NCBI GenBank assembly: GCA_025200525.1
Contig: CM045762.1
Span: 86,370,717 to 86,434,716 of the forward strand
Length of the DNA stretch: 64,000 bases
DNA from: Camellia lanceoleosa
Taxonomy: Eukaryota > Streptophyta > Magnoliopsida > Ericales > Theaceae
Direction: 5' to 3'
Program-made: the position numbers and the translations under genes
Shown: piece by piece, positions 10,227-23,900 of the stretch
Numbering within the stretch: position 1 is the stretch's first letter
Layout of the letters: the number at the start of each line of letters is the position of its first letter
The notes under the pieces: model-generated
Seen by the model: only the letters and a program-made list of their open reading frames with translations
What the model was told of the DNA's origin: nothing
Databases searched by the model: none

Positions 10227-13200
10227 GTAACGATCTGTTCCTGCTTTTTTTGTGCTTAATTGAACTTTTGTACTCTGTTTGGTAGCTGAGAAAATGCAGA
10301 AATGAAAGGACATTTGAATTATGAATCGTAGATCCCTAATTGGGAATCACTTAATTGAACATCTTCTTCTTTTGTTTTGTTTTGTTTTGTTTTTTGTGTT
10401 TTCTTTTGTTTTGTTTTGTTTATATATATATATATATAATTTTTGTTAATTTTTGATCAAACTAGTTTCTATTTAACAAAAAAATAATAAAAAAATAAAA
10501 ATAAAACCAGAAAACAAGTTGTGAAAACCTAACCAAATACATTGTGGATCTATTATGACATTATTGTGAAGAAGCAACTATTTTGTATCTGCTTTTATAT
10601 CATTTATGATACATTTAGTGTAGCTGCATTTCAGGCACCTGCTATATAGGTTGTCATCTTCAGAAATGCTTGTGTTTTTCACCTATAAATTATGATAGAG
10701 AAATTCTGTGGCTTCAAATTCGAGGGAAAAAATGAAATGAAAATTTTGGAGATCTAACAAGTTGTGAACACTAAGAATAAAGTAGAAGGGTTGCAATAAA
10801 GAATGTATGATATGCTAATAGTTGGACAAAGAATAAGATACTTCGAGGAGAAGAGGATAATAGTATAATACTAGTGATCTTTTAGTTCAAAGGTGGAAGC
10901 AGTAAACATTAGATATGATATTTGAGAAAGTTTATGAGAAGTAGAAAATATAATATAGGCAATGAATTGAGGTATAATTTGCACAACAAAATACTAAAAA
11001 ATTGTAGTGAGGTTAACTTAAAAGAAACCTTGTCATGATGAGTTTTTTTTACTTTATCTGGCAATGTTTGGAAACATAGGGGACGTACATCAAGTGCATA
11101 GACCTTGAGAATGGTAATTGGTAATATGTGATCTTAGAGTTTGCTGTATGGTTTGGCTTCCTTATAATTAATGTGTACATTAAAGAGACATGGTTGAGTA
11201 AAATATATATATTTTTCCTTATCATCTCAAAAGAGTATGATATATCCAGTTTCAAATGCATGGTGATGGAATCATGAATTTTGGAAGTTTGTTTGGGCAA
11301 GAAAAGAGAATATTTAAAAACTATGTGACAAGGATAACAATTTATTGAGATGTTGATATGTAAAGACTAAAAGGGGCTTTTAGAAAGCAAAAAAGTGATA
11401 CCAGGAGATAGAAGCAAAGATATTGTACTAATTGTCTCTCGAGTAATTGTATTGAAAGACTACAAGCACTCAGACACAAATAAAGTTGAAATCTGTAGTG
11501 GGAAAATAGTAGCAACTCATATTCCAAAAGATGAGATTATTCTATGTGATTGGGCCCTAATCTTATAGTCAGTTTTTGGTTGAAAATATTTTGCTTATAA
11601 AAAATAAAAACACCTCAGAAAATGATAAATCAGTAAGCACAAGAGTAAACAACACCTATAAGGATGTAAACAATGAAGAACATGGGTAAAGGCCACAAAG
11701 AAGAGATCTCCAAGGCTAAATAGATACCAATGGATAGCAGTGAAGATATTATTGTACTAATTGGCACCTAAGGCTGAGTAATTGTATTGAAAAACTACAA
11801 GCACTCAGACACAAAGAAAGTTGAAATCTGTAGTGGGAAAATAGTAGCAACTCCTATTCCAAAAGATGAGATAATTCTGTGGTTGGGCCCTAAGGAGCAT
11901 GAAGAAGTGATCTCTACGGTCAAATGATTTATAGAAAATCATACCTCCTCTGGAATTGGTTACCATGGAAAGCTCTAGAGAGAGAGGCTCAACTAGAAAG
12001 AAACCTCTTGACCTCTAATTCCTAAGTTTTCTAGTACTTGGGGGCAAAAAACATCGCCAAACTAGGTTGAAGTTGGCTCCTTGAGCAAACACTTACCTAA
12101 ATGAAAATGATGCACCTCTTCCAGTAAGTAGCAACTACTAATTGGTGGCCATAAGCATGTAAGGGTGTTTATTGTTTAACATGTTGCTATTGGGTAAGTA
12201 GCATCTGCTAGATTGCTTCCTTTAGTAGAACATGGTTTCAATAACTTTTCTAGCTTGTTTCGATTTCATCCAAACTTGGGTTTCCACATTATTTATATGG
12301 TTGGAAAGCTTGAAAATGTACTTCGAAACCAAGTTTTTAATTGGTTATTGAATCCTTAATACTTGTTGAGTTATGACATTTTGCTCTCATTAAATAAATG
12401 GAAAAATAAAAAATTCACGAAACTTTCGTAACTTTTTCATTTTAAATTGGATCAACACCCATTTTATAAGCATTTAAAGCTATTTTATAGCACTAAAGGA
12501 TGGTGGAAACCAAATTTCAAAAGTAATAACTTTTTCACTTAAAATATTGACTAAAATCAAATCCTTCTAAAGGCCACCGGTGTTAGTTTGGTCATTATGC
12601 GTAATTTATCTTTTAACAATTTTTAGTCTAGAGATTCATTCCTAGGAATCAACTAAGGTCTACAACCATTCATAGAAGTTTGCTTGAGTTTGTGATCACT
12701 TCAAAGAATCTTAATTGTAGTCTCATTGTAATTTGAGCCTTTTGTGTTTTCGCCATCCAAAAGAAGGTGCCTTAGATTTATTTCAGGTCAAAATGGACCT
12801 TAGTTTCATATGGGTTTTGAAATTCCATGTACTCCCAAAGATTAAGTCTCCTTTTTAATTGGGTAAAAATTCTTAGGCATCAATTACAAATATAAAAGAC
12901 ATACATGTTTAGATTGCGATGTGTTATTTAGATATTGAAATAAAACGGGTTAATTACACGAACCGCCCTTGAGGCTTCTTATAACTGCAGACATCCCTTG
13001 TAGTTTCCGAAATAACTCTGCCCTCCATTTTTTGACAATATACAAGAACCTCCCCTTTGTTATGCAATCATTAGAGTTGTTAACTAAATCATATGATGTC
13101 ATCAAGTTTGAGTTTCTAAACATCAAAACTTTCCATTTTCTAGCAATGCAAAGACAAAAATAGCATTTTTTATTCCACTGCCAAACACCCCCACCCCCAT

Positions 13201-15230
13201 CATTGCCCTTGCATCCAAACACCACCTTTTTCGTTGGATCAATTCTCTGCCAAACTCACAGACACCCCAAGAAGTCTCTCTCTCAATTCTGTAATGAACT
13301 CAACAACCTACAAGAATTCTTTTGTTCTTTCAACAATGACCTAGCTCTTCATCAAATCCCATTTATTCTTAACCATGGTGTAGGAAATTATATTATTGAT
13401 TGATATTGAATATATTCTATTTACAAGGAATAAGCTCTCTTTATAGAGAGGAGAAGGAGACAATAGGGGCAATAAACAAGTTGCCATAATGGAGCACTTA
13501 CACTAATGGAGCATTACACTAACTATAGTGGAGCAATTACACTAATGGAGCATTACACTAACTATAGTGGAGCATTACACTAATGGAGCATTACACTAAG
13601 GAATAAGCTCTCTTTATAGAGAGGAGAAGAAGACAATAGGGGCAATAAACAAGTTGCCATAATGGAGCACTTACACTAATGGAGCATTACACTAACTATA
13701 GTGGAGCATTACACTAATGGAGCATTACACTAACAATGGAGCACTTACACTAATAGCCCCCCTCAAACTCAAGGAGGGTAGGTACTAACCAACGTGAGTT
13801 TGGAGAGAGGAACAAAACAGAAAAAAAAAAAAAAAAAAAAAAGGAATCTGACAAATAAAATAAAAGTGGATAGGAGACACTGTAGGGTCGTGTCAGACCG
13901 TTGTAGAAGACAGTTTTATGGGGTCATGTCGGACCGTTGTAGAAGATAGTTTATGGGGTCATATCGGACCGATGTAGAAAACAGTTTACTGGGTCATGTC
14001 GGACCGTTGTAGAAAACAGTTTACTGGGTCATGTCGGACCGTTGTAGAAAAACAGTTTACTGGGTCATGTCGGACCGTTGGAGAAAACAGTTTACTGGGT
14101 CATGTCGGACCGTTGTAGAAGACACTATATGGCTGTGTCGAACCGTTGTAGCAGAGAACCGAAATCAATGTCGGAACAGTTTACCGAGTCTTGTCGGACC
14201 CATATAAGAGCTAACCGGAATCAATGTCGGGACAGTTTACAGAGTCTTGTCGGACCCATATAGAAGCTAACCGGAATCAATGTCGGGACAGTTTACAGAG
14301 TCTTGTCGGACCCATATAAAAGTTGCACCCTCAAAAGGCGTGCCATCAAAAGGTGTGCCCGACAGCCATAAAAAATTGAGCCATCAAAAGGCGCGCCATC
14401 AAAAGGTGTGCCCGACAGCCATCAAAAGTCGAGCCATCAAAAGTCGCGCCGCTTTGTCGTCTTGCGCTGAGAGGCGCGTGAGGCGCGTGTTTGCCTTGCC
14501 TATTTAAACAAAGGCGAGGCTGAGGCAAAAAACACCTGCGGAAAAAAACTCCGAAAAACTCTTCATTTTCTGAGAGTTGTATCGCTGAAAGTTGTATCGC
14601 TGAAACACTCTGTTGCCCTGAAAATGGCTTCTTCTTCCCGTCCCGTGACCCAGAACATAGCCTCTTCGTCCCGTGGTCTCACTCTCTTTCCCGACCTCAA
14701 CGAGGCCACAACCTGCATTATGGCCCTTGAACCTCAACCAAGAGCCTGGACCAAGCCCCGGTTTTGCGCCGTTGAACTATCCGATGGTGTCGATGGAGCG
14801 GAATAATGGTCGCTTTCGGATATTGAGTAATTATTACACATTAAGGTCATGCGTTGAGACCATGACGGCCAACAACGGCGGTCAATCGCCGCTTGAGTAG
14901 AACTAATGAGGTGCAACAGTTAAACGCTCAACTGGCTCTGCTCCAGGGCATGTATAAGGATGCCCGAGCAGAGATATGTGTGCTGAAGGCCGAGAACAAG
15001 GAGCTGAAGCGGAAGGCCACCGTGATGCTCAGGTTTGGAGGACCGCCATATGTGACGGTTGAGGAGCAACGGGAAGTTAACGTGCTCGGCGGCGTGGGAA
15101 ACACGGAAGTAGCACCGGCAAGGGACGCCCAAGACAAGGGCAAGAGGAAGAGATCAACTGAAGAGGTGAAAAAGTAAGGCTGGTTGAGGTGGTGGTTGTA
15201 GGTTGTGGTTGGAGATTGTTTGTTTGTTTG

Positions 15231-15263
<33 letters not shown>

Positions 15264-18200
15264 AAAATGGTGATCGGGTTTGATCCCTATGATGAATAAA
15301 ATGAGTGTTTGTTTTATCAATCTTCAAAAAACCAACTTGCTGTAGGCCAAAATCTGCCCAAAATCTGTCCACTGCCACAATCCACGTCATGCCCCAAGCT
15401 TGAATAACATGCCCAAGTGGGCCCCAGCTGCCCCGGCAATTAAGCTCTCACCAAAAACCGTAGTCAACACGAGTGGGTAAAAAACCACGGGCCCATACAA
15501 AAACCATGTAGATCCACGTGAGTCCCTCTAAATCAAAAACAAATGGGACCCACCGTCCACTTGAGTCAAAACTAACAAACAAAACCATGTGCTGATTTAA
15601 CAAAACCGTGGGAGGATCTCAAATATCTGCCCGTGTTTCATCAAACTTATATGGATGATCTTACGGTAAGCATGCTGGAGAAGTACAGGAAGTCGTTGCC
15701 TGCCATTCAGATGATTGTGGAGAGCACCACCGATGATGAAGGTAAGCTCTTTGAGGCTCTGAATCTTCACGATCAGCTTCAACAAATCATTTCCAAATAC
15801 GAGGAAATGGAAGTTGCTCTCTCTTCTGCAGTGGTTGAACCACCAGAAAAATCTGATAGCCCAGAAGGTGATGAGAAGAAATTAATAGCTGCTTTGCCAT
15901 ATTTGTTGGGAATACTTAGAAGGTTGTTGGCTTTGAGAGCCACCAAGGGGACCATCTCTCGGGTTTTGCTGCTGCTGCTGATGTTCTAGTGAAATTCCAG
16001 ACTGAGAATGGTAGAAATTTGGATACCCAAGAGCTCCGTAACTCTGGGAAGGTTGCTGAGTTTGCCGGAAACCAGAAGGCTGCTGACTCTGTCCCTGGAA
16101 GCTGTAATATGTGCTGGCTGGAACAGCTGACATTGTTCTGGAACCAAGCCCATGAACCCACATAGCCGAGTTCTCATTTATGAAGCATGGACAACTTTAC
16201 AGAGGTTATGTACAGGCGTCCACGTGTTTGACGACTGGGCCATGTTGAGACACTGTAGACACAGTCTCCTTTTCTTTAATTTCTGCTGAAGAGAGATTGA
16301 ATGATTGCTGTCCTTGTACTGAGAGCTTAAAATGTCATCATATCCGATGGTTGTGGGCCCAGGAGCAGCAGGTGGGAAGTTGCCTGGAATGGAAGTCGAA
16401 CTTCCAAAGCCACCATACCTAGAAGCAATAGCAGCAGACTGAGGCAGGCTGTTAACAGAAACATTATTATGCTTATATTGTGGAAGCCCTGCTTCTGCTG
16501 CAGCTGCTGCCAGAGATTGATGGTACGTGCTGTCACCACTGCCGAATGCCTGTTGGAAAGCACATGGCAAATATGTATAGCTTGTAGGCAAGTAAGGATA
16601 GCTAATCATGCTAGTAAATGGCCCCAATTGAAGACTAGGCTGGGAATATGGGTGCACAGCAAGATGTTGAGGAAGACCAGGTCTTGTGTCGACGTTAGAT
16701 CGAACCGAACCCCACTTTATAAGATGCAATCAGGTGTTGAATCAGTGTATGTGTAGAGGTCCGGCGGGCGGCCAAGACGAGGCTGCCGCCCGCCGGTGAA
16801 GCGAATTTATTAGGTTCTTAAACCCGCTCTGATACCATGTAGGAAATTATATTATTGATTGATATTGAATATATTCTATTTACAAGGAATAAGCTCTCTT
16901 TATAGAGAGGAGAAGGAGACAATAGGGGCAATAAACAAGTTGCCATAATGGAGCACTTACACTAATGGAGCATTACACTAACTATAGTGGAGCAATTACA
17001 CTAATGGAGCATTACACTAACTATAGTGGAGCATTACACTAATGGAGCATTACACTAACAATGGAGCACTTACACTAATACATGGTCATCAATATACATC
17101 TAACCTTCTTGGTTTCTTGAGCGAGCCGCTAACTTGTTTTGATTACCTTTTTCCTCTAAATCCACCACACATCGCAACAAATACACTTCTCTGCCCCAAA
17201 CTCATCACAACCCACAACCAAAATGGCTCACCAACTTTGAAAATAACAACTTGTTGGTTGGTGCAGGAAAAAAAAAAGGCTTTTACAATTTAAATAATTT
17301 AATAAAAAATTACAGCTAAATTCCTATAGAAATTGTTGGTGTGATTGAAGTGTTGCTAGTGGACGTCGATTCCTTTAGAAATTGCTGGTGCAAGTGCACT
17401 TAAAGCATTGTTGGAGGGCATTGATGGTCATAGTTGTTGGAGAAAATGGGTTTTTGGTGACTTTGGTTCTAACTTTGGTTCTAGATTTTTTGTAATAAGA
17501 TTTTTACACCACAAAAAGAATGATAAAAAATTATTGAGGATTGAATGAGAAATTGTCTTATAAAGTTGGCCTCATAAATGAGATATTGAGAATGATGATT
17601 GAGCATTTTGCACATGGTCTAACCATAAGAGACACATGGCTTTAATAGTATCTTAGACTATGAGAAATACATGTCCTTAATAGTGTCTTAGACCATGAGA
17701 CACACATGGCCTAACCATGTGGTACACATAGTATCTATGAAGCACGGACATGGACATGGACACGGACACGGACACGGACACGCATACGGACACGGACACG
17801 GACACGGATACGGATACGGGACACAGCAATTTTTAAAAAATAGGAATATGGACACGGCAGGGGACACGGTAAAATTTTTAATTTTTTTATAAATATTTTT
17901 ATTTTAATACACATTAATTATTTTATTTATTTATTATATTTTTTAAATAATGTGTTTCAATTAATTTTTTTATTTTATTTTACATACATGTGTTTATTTT
18001 TTTTATTAATATGTATAAGTATATATTATCTTATAATATGTATTATATATTATCTTATAAATATATTATATGTATAATAACTATTATATAATATAATAGT
18101 CATTACATGATTATAATAGTTATATAATAATAACTAAGTAATGTCATCTTTATAACTATTATAATAATAATAACTGAAAGTATTATTATTATATAATAAT

Positions 18201-20889
18201 AATAGTTATATATATTATATATATATGAATTAGAAGATGAAAGAAGATAAGATGCGACAGAGAGAGAGAGGAAGAAGCGATCGATCATGATCGCGATCGC
18301 GAGGGAGAGAGAGAAGGTAAGAGAGAGAGAGAGAGCTCGTCGAAGTCGAAGGGCGACTGGATCGTCGAAGTCGAAGGGGATGGAGGTCGAGGTCGATGGC
18401 TTACGGTGGTCGAAGTCATGGAGGTCGACGGCGAGTCGATGGCGAGTCAACTGGATCGAAGTTAGGTTTGTTTCAAGACCTTCACTCTTCTCTTTTACTC
18501 TTCTTTTTTGCTCTTTGTGTCCAGATTTGGTGGACACACGTGTCTCCGCCGTGTCCACTGAAAAAAAAAAATTAAATTAAAGGGACACGCCACCCGGCGT
18601 GTCCCGTACGTGTCCTCGGTGTGTCCCTGTGTCCTCGGCGTGTCCTCGTGTCAGACACCGCCACGGCATGAAATCTGCCGTGTCCATGCTTCATGGCATA
18701 GTATTGAAAGCCATGAGGTACACACGGCCTTGCCTTATATGTCTTGCCAAAGATGCCTATATAAGGGCATGCTAAACATTGTGAAGCATCACAAAAAATA
18801 AGCTAAGTTCTCTCCTCCTCTTTTCCCCATTGTGTATAAAAGACCATCCACTTTGGTTGGAGTACAAAAATTTTTGCTCATATATTATAGTCAGTCTGCT
18901 CCTATAATATATTTTTTTTATGTGAGAGAGTGTTGCCATTGTCAGTTTGCTGGAGCTAAGCAGAAAGTGCTTCTGTGTTAGTGGGTTCTAAACCGTCGTA
19001 TCTTGGGAGACGGACGCCGACATGCCTCCAACACTCACGGTTAGGGGTGAGCATGGTCTAGATTAGGATAAAACCAGAACCAATTTGTTATCTGCGGTTC
19101 TTGAAAAATTGGAGCCAATCCAATCCAATCCAATCCGTTTAAATCGTGGAACCAATCCGAACCAATCCATTTAAACACGAATTGGATTGGTTTAGGATCA
19201 CGGATTCACATAATTAATAACAAAAGATATATATATATAACACTTTAATTTCATAAAAACATGAACATAGCACTATATTAGTTTCAAAATAGTAACATGT
19301 CTTTCTATAATAGTGATATATTGTTCTAGAATTTAAACAATCATAAGAAAATTGGTTCTACCATAAGTATTTAGACCATTACAAATCAAAACTAAAAACT
19401 AACAAACAAAAGTAATAAAAGAACATACTATGCGAGTTTAGGTTTTATATGGAATAAGATAAGATATTATGGAGAAGGGTGTGTAATAAAAATATAGACT
19501 ATTTGTATACGATTCGGATCGGTTCCAATTCGGAACCGTGGGGTTCAATCTGAAACCAATCCGTGAACTATAGATTTTTAATTCTTCAATATGGAACTGA
19601 ACCACAAATTCAAAAAACCAATCCAAACCTACCGGATTGGACTAGACTGGATCGGATTACGGATTTCACGGATTCCTTGCTTAGACCTACCCAGGGTGAG
19701 GCGGCAAATCTGTTTTAAGGAGACTATGGTAGTACATAGGCTTCGGTTTGTTTCTTTTCCTCTTTTCAGTGTTTGATTTGTTATATGTATTTCAATTCAT
19801 CATGTTCTAATCTCTAGTATGATTTAGTTTCATGATTTTGTGTTCTGTAATTTAATTTATTAAATATGAATTTGTTTGTTTTTATTTAATTTACACAATT
19901 TGTATAACAATAGTGACGGTGATGGTGTACAATGGCGTGTATGAGCAGTGGGATTTGATCTCAAACTTCTAAATTTGCATTTGCTTCCCTTCCTCTCTCT
20001 ATGCTTCTCTGTCTCACCTTATATTTTTGGTTTAGAAATGGAGAGGTGGTTGGTGGCTTGGATGATGCCCCCTTTAAGAGTGGCTCAATTTCAAGGGAGA
20101 ATCCTGTACATGTTAATGGACATCTACATGTATATATATAGAAAGAGGTAGGGTATGGCTGATTTGGGATGGTGTGTGTGTTGCATTGATTGTGGGGGAC
20201 GGTGGCGATAGTGTGCTCTAGTAAAGCTGGTGATGAACTAGTTTAGAGAGAGGAACATGAGAGATGGTGTTTGATGATTCGTTTAAGAGTGCTTGCTGGT
20301 TGGTCACAAAAACATGGAAAGAGAAAGAAGAATAATGATATCTAATTTTGTGATATTATAATTTAAAATGTAACACATCAAAAGTGTAAATGTGCATGTT
20401 CTGTTAATTGGTGTTAGCCTAGTGTAATACTATTTACACACAACTTAATATCTCAGTACACACCAAACACAATTTTAATTTTCTAATTTTGTCTCAATTC
20501 ACACCATTTATATTCAAATAATACCAAAATACCCATCTTCTTCAATTCCAAACCCTAACGCTAACTTCACCACCCTGCCACCACCTAACCCTTCTGCCAT
20601 CCCCCTCCTGCAATCCCTCTCCCTAGTCCCTTCCTTCTCCTCCTTCTCGATCTAGGGTTTCAAGTTAGGAGGCGATGACCTTCACCACCCCAACCCCCGT
20701 CTTCTTCTTCTTCAAGTGGGGTGGGTAGTGGTGTGTATAGAGAAATTAAGGCCTTGTTTGGTTTGTTTTTTAGAAAAAATTTTGGAAAAAAATTCTCTAT
20801 AAACAAATTTTTAAGAATAATCAAACCAAACAAATTTTTTCAAAAAAAATCTCAAAATTTTGTTTGGTTACTTACTTTCCAAAATCACA

Positions 20890-20931
<42 letters not shown>

Positions 20932-23900
20932 CACATCAAATCAATCACTTTTTTTAAAACTTTCTCTCCAAAACAATTTTCCAAAACCATTTCTGAAAAA
21001 AAGCAAACCAAATAAGTTTTCGTATTTTTTATTTCAAAAACTACCCCACAAACACAAACCAAACACACCCTAAGATTTAGGTTTTGTCCAAAAAGATAAT
21101 TTGTTCGAGGGACAAAAATGAAAAATGTAAATATTTTTTGAAATGGTGTGGGCCGAGATATTGACTAGTGTGTAGGGGTGGTCGGTGGTGTGTATTGAGA
21201 AATTAGGATTTAAGTTTTGTTCAAAAGGGTAATTTGTTTAAGGGACAAAAATATAATTAAAAAAATTTGAGAGATGGTGTGTATTGAAATTTTGACGGGT
21301 GTGCAAATAGAATTTTCCTTGGTGTTTACTAACAACTCTGACAAGGGAGGTTAATGTAATTTAAAAAACCACGAGGGAGGTTCTTGCAATTGTTAGAAAC
21401 CTCAAGGGAGGTTAGTGTAATTAACCCAAGTAAAAAATGATGCACTTCTTTATTTTGTCATTCCCAAACCAATTTGGAGCTCCAATAGAGAGCTCACGCT
21501 TATCATTTGATGAAGAAGATGTGATGGAGTGGTTATGAATAGAAAATTTGGATTCTCACAAATATGATGTTAAAGAATGTCGATGAGGTTATCAACGAAT
21601 TTGTGACATATTTAGTGTGCAATTGAAGTGAGTTAAATTGTACACATCATTACTCTATTCCTAAAAAGCACAAACACAGACGTGTGAATTCACAAATTTT
21701 CAAAAAATGCATAACGTAACACATAAAAGACGTGCATAACATATAATTTTATATATTTATGTGTCATGTATTTGAATATTATATATTTATTTTGTGGCAA
21801 ATATTTATTCCCATCAAATTCATCAATCTTAGGTATGTATGCTACTTTGGTGAAAGAAAGAAAAAGAAAAAATGAGACACCGCGTGTTCCCAACGTGTCC
21901 CTAGCCTGTCAATTGCATGTTGTACTGAAAAGATAAATTAAAAATGGGCAATTCCTCTATTGTCTATTGTGTCCAACACCAGTATGTGACCTCTGGAGAG
22001 TTTTTCATGCTTTCATAGTGTTCTATTCTTAAAGCAAACAATGGAAAAACAACAAGATAGTCTATGATTAAATTCTCTAGTGAATTGTTTTGCTTTTATA
22101 GTCATTTTAGCATGGTTCGAATTTTCTTGTTTCATCTGGATAATTGATTATACGACATAATTTTGATGGATTAAGGAAGCATCATAGGTTGGTAGAGTCT
22201 TAGGAGCAATATTGATGGAATCTTTGACATTGCTCATCCCATATGAATGATTGGGAATGCTAGATTTTCAATTTTAGAGACTAAGACTCTTAGAAGCAGA
22301 TTTGTGTTTGGTTGTCATAATAGAATCATTAGGCCCTGTAAAAGTGGGATGTGAATTTGGTCAAGGGTCTTGTTTGGGGTTACTATGCGATGGAGTATAG
22401 TAAATGTAATTTGGGATTTTACAAGCATAATTTTAGAGAGTCAACATTGAAATGAAGATTTGTTATTGTTAAATCTATAAAGAAGCTAATCAAGCTACAA
22501 ATTTGTTTTGTAAACTGCATATTGCTATTTGAGAACCAAGATCTTGGGGATTGATTTCTCAACGATGTTATCCTGCTGAATTGGACATGCATTTTCCATC
22601 CCATAGAGTTTGGAGTGAACTAGCCTTGTTATCACCTGTGGCTTTGATAAAGATTTATCAAACAAGTTAATTCACTTCACTAAAGGCAACACTTCCTATC
22701 TTTATACTTAGGCTTTAGTCATTCCAATGAAAAGGTTGAAATAAGCTTAGTTCAAAATCTCCTAAGGGGTATAACCATGTCATCCCCATAATGGTTTCTC
22801 TAAAAAATATGGTGCCACATGTTAATTCTCGTGAGGTGACATGTGGACTAATGACAAACCTCCACGTGCCCCCCTTTAGAGGCCAAGCTATAATAGCGAA
22901 GGTATTGTACATGGTACCCTTGCCGTAAGACAATAAGGCAAGTCTTGAACCACTTGGGCATTTGCCAAGAATTTTCCAGCCATGCGGTCACCTCCTCTGC
23001 TGGTAGACGACACTCTGTCCAACCCTAGCTCAATCTAGCAGTCCTCACTCAGTGTATCTGGTGTAGGACCAAAGCACAAGAAATAATAATCAAGAACAAG
23101 AAGAAATCCAGGGACCACAATCCCAAAATATCACTCAATTATCATTATCAATATCAATATTCAATATTATTCATCAAAGTCTACCCATTCAAAACATTAC
23201 CTAAGCCTATAGGCATCGTAGAAACCCTAATTAACATTACCAAACATAAAACCCTACAACTAATTTAATTAAAACTAGAAATAAAACTAAAAAAGGAAAT
23301 GTTCGGAAAATATAATAAAATCCCTAAGTTCATTAATTGGTTATCATCCAATGTCTTTCTGATCCTCATCAATATCCTTCCAAGGCCTATGCATGTTTGT
23401 GTTCCAATCGATCGTGCCTGCTTGGTCTCCATCTTTGGATCGATCAAACACCCCTTACCAAGTGGTGTCTCATTGAGCAAGTCTTTCTCCACACTCTCCA
23501 AGAGATTCGGTATAACCACTAATGGACCTAGACATGTGGACTGGACCTAGTAGCTTGGAAGCTAGAGGTAAGAGTTCTTCAAGGTGCCTCACCACTGCCT
23601 CTCTTTAGGGCATTTTCACTTTGACCAATCTGTGAGAGAGAGACAGGCGTTGACCAAGATTATGATACGGCCTTAACATACCTACTGCCTGATTATGGAC
23701 ACAGTGGATTGGGGACCTCTGGATTGTTGAACCAAAGGGTTGAGCTACCTAATTGAGTTGGCAGCCATGGTTTGACCCTCTTGTAAAAAGGGGTCTTCTC
23801 CATGCAAACATGCATCAAGCCGTTAGTAGTCTCCAGCAAGCTTAGAAGAGCTCTTCTATTGCCATCCCCTCTCTGTCTAGAACTACATTGTCTCTCTTCC

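Larger units (their letters stand above)
13379..17080 (-). mobile_element. Non-autonomous Copia-type LTR retroelement carrying host gene fragments
   Basis: Read on the minus strand: 5' LTR 17,080-16,838, primer-binding site, GC-rich hairpin, GIP1-like fragment, TOM1-like fragment (antisense), an antisense gene-like cassette, tandem repeats, polypurine tract and 3' LTR 13,755-13,379. A 5-bp target duplication catgg flanks it (13,374-13,378 and 17,081-17,085). It has no gag, protease, integrase or reverse transcriptase, so it must be moved by another element. The first roughly 213 bp of the two LTRs look identical to me, which points to a recent insertion. Confidence 0.9.
17435..19033 (+). mobile_element. 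Solo LTR split by a TIR element
   Basis: It begins TGTTGGAG and ends CTCCAACA, the perfect 8-bp terminal inverted repeat expected of an LTR. Without the nested element it is about 630 bp. A TATA-like 'cctatataagg' lies at about 18,758 in the right part. The flanks (atagt/ctcac) do not match, so the target duplication has decayed or an end is misplaced. No second LTR is seen. Confidence 0.6.
12947..21427. mobile_element. MULE-like TIR element, greatly enlarged by nested insertions
   Basis: The left end GGGTTAATTACACGAACC and the reverse complement of the right end GGGTTAATTACACTAACC begin inverted repeats that stay similar for about 140 bases. The 9-bp flanks aaataaaac and aagtaaaaa agree at 7 of 9 positions, as expected for an old MULE target duplication. 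The element now contains an LTR retroelement, a solo LTR with a TIR element inside it, an hAT-like MITE and a Harbinger MITE. I see no transposase of its own. Alternatively the two ends belong to two separate MITE copies in opposite orientation. Confidence 0.6.

Noticed and set aside
13884..14325. CRISPR-like regular repeats
   Set aside because: The units are contiguous tandem copies without unique spacers, in a plant retroelement.
16469..16756. Plus-strand frame of 95 codons
   Set aside because: It is the complement of the GIP1-like fragment, which matches a known family on the minus strand.
17695..17892. Gly-His repeat peptide
   Set aside because: A by-product of the GACACG hexamer array.
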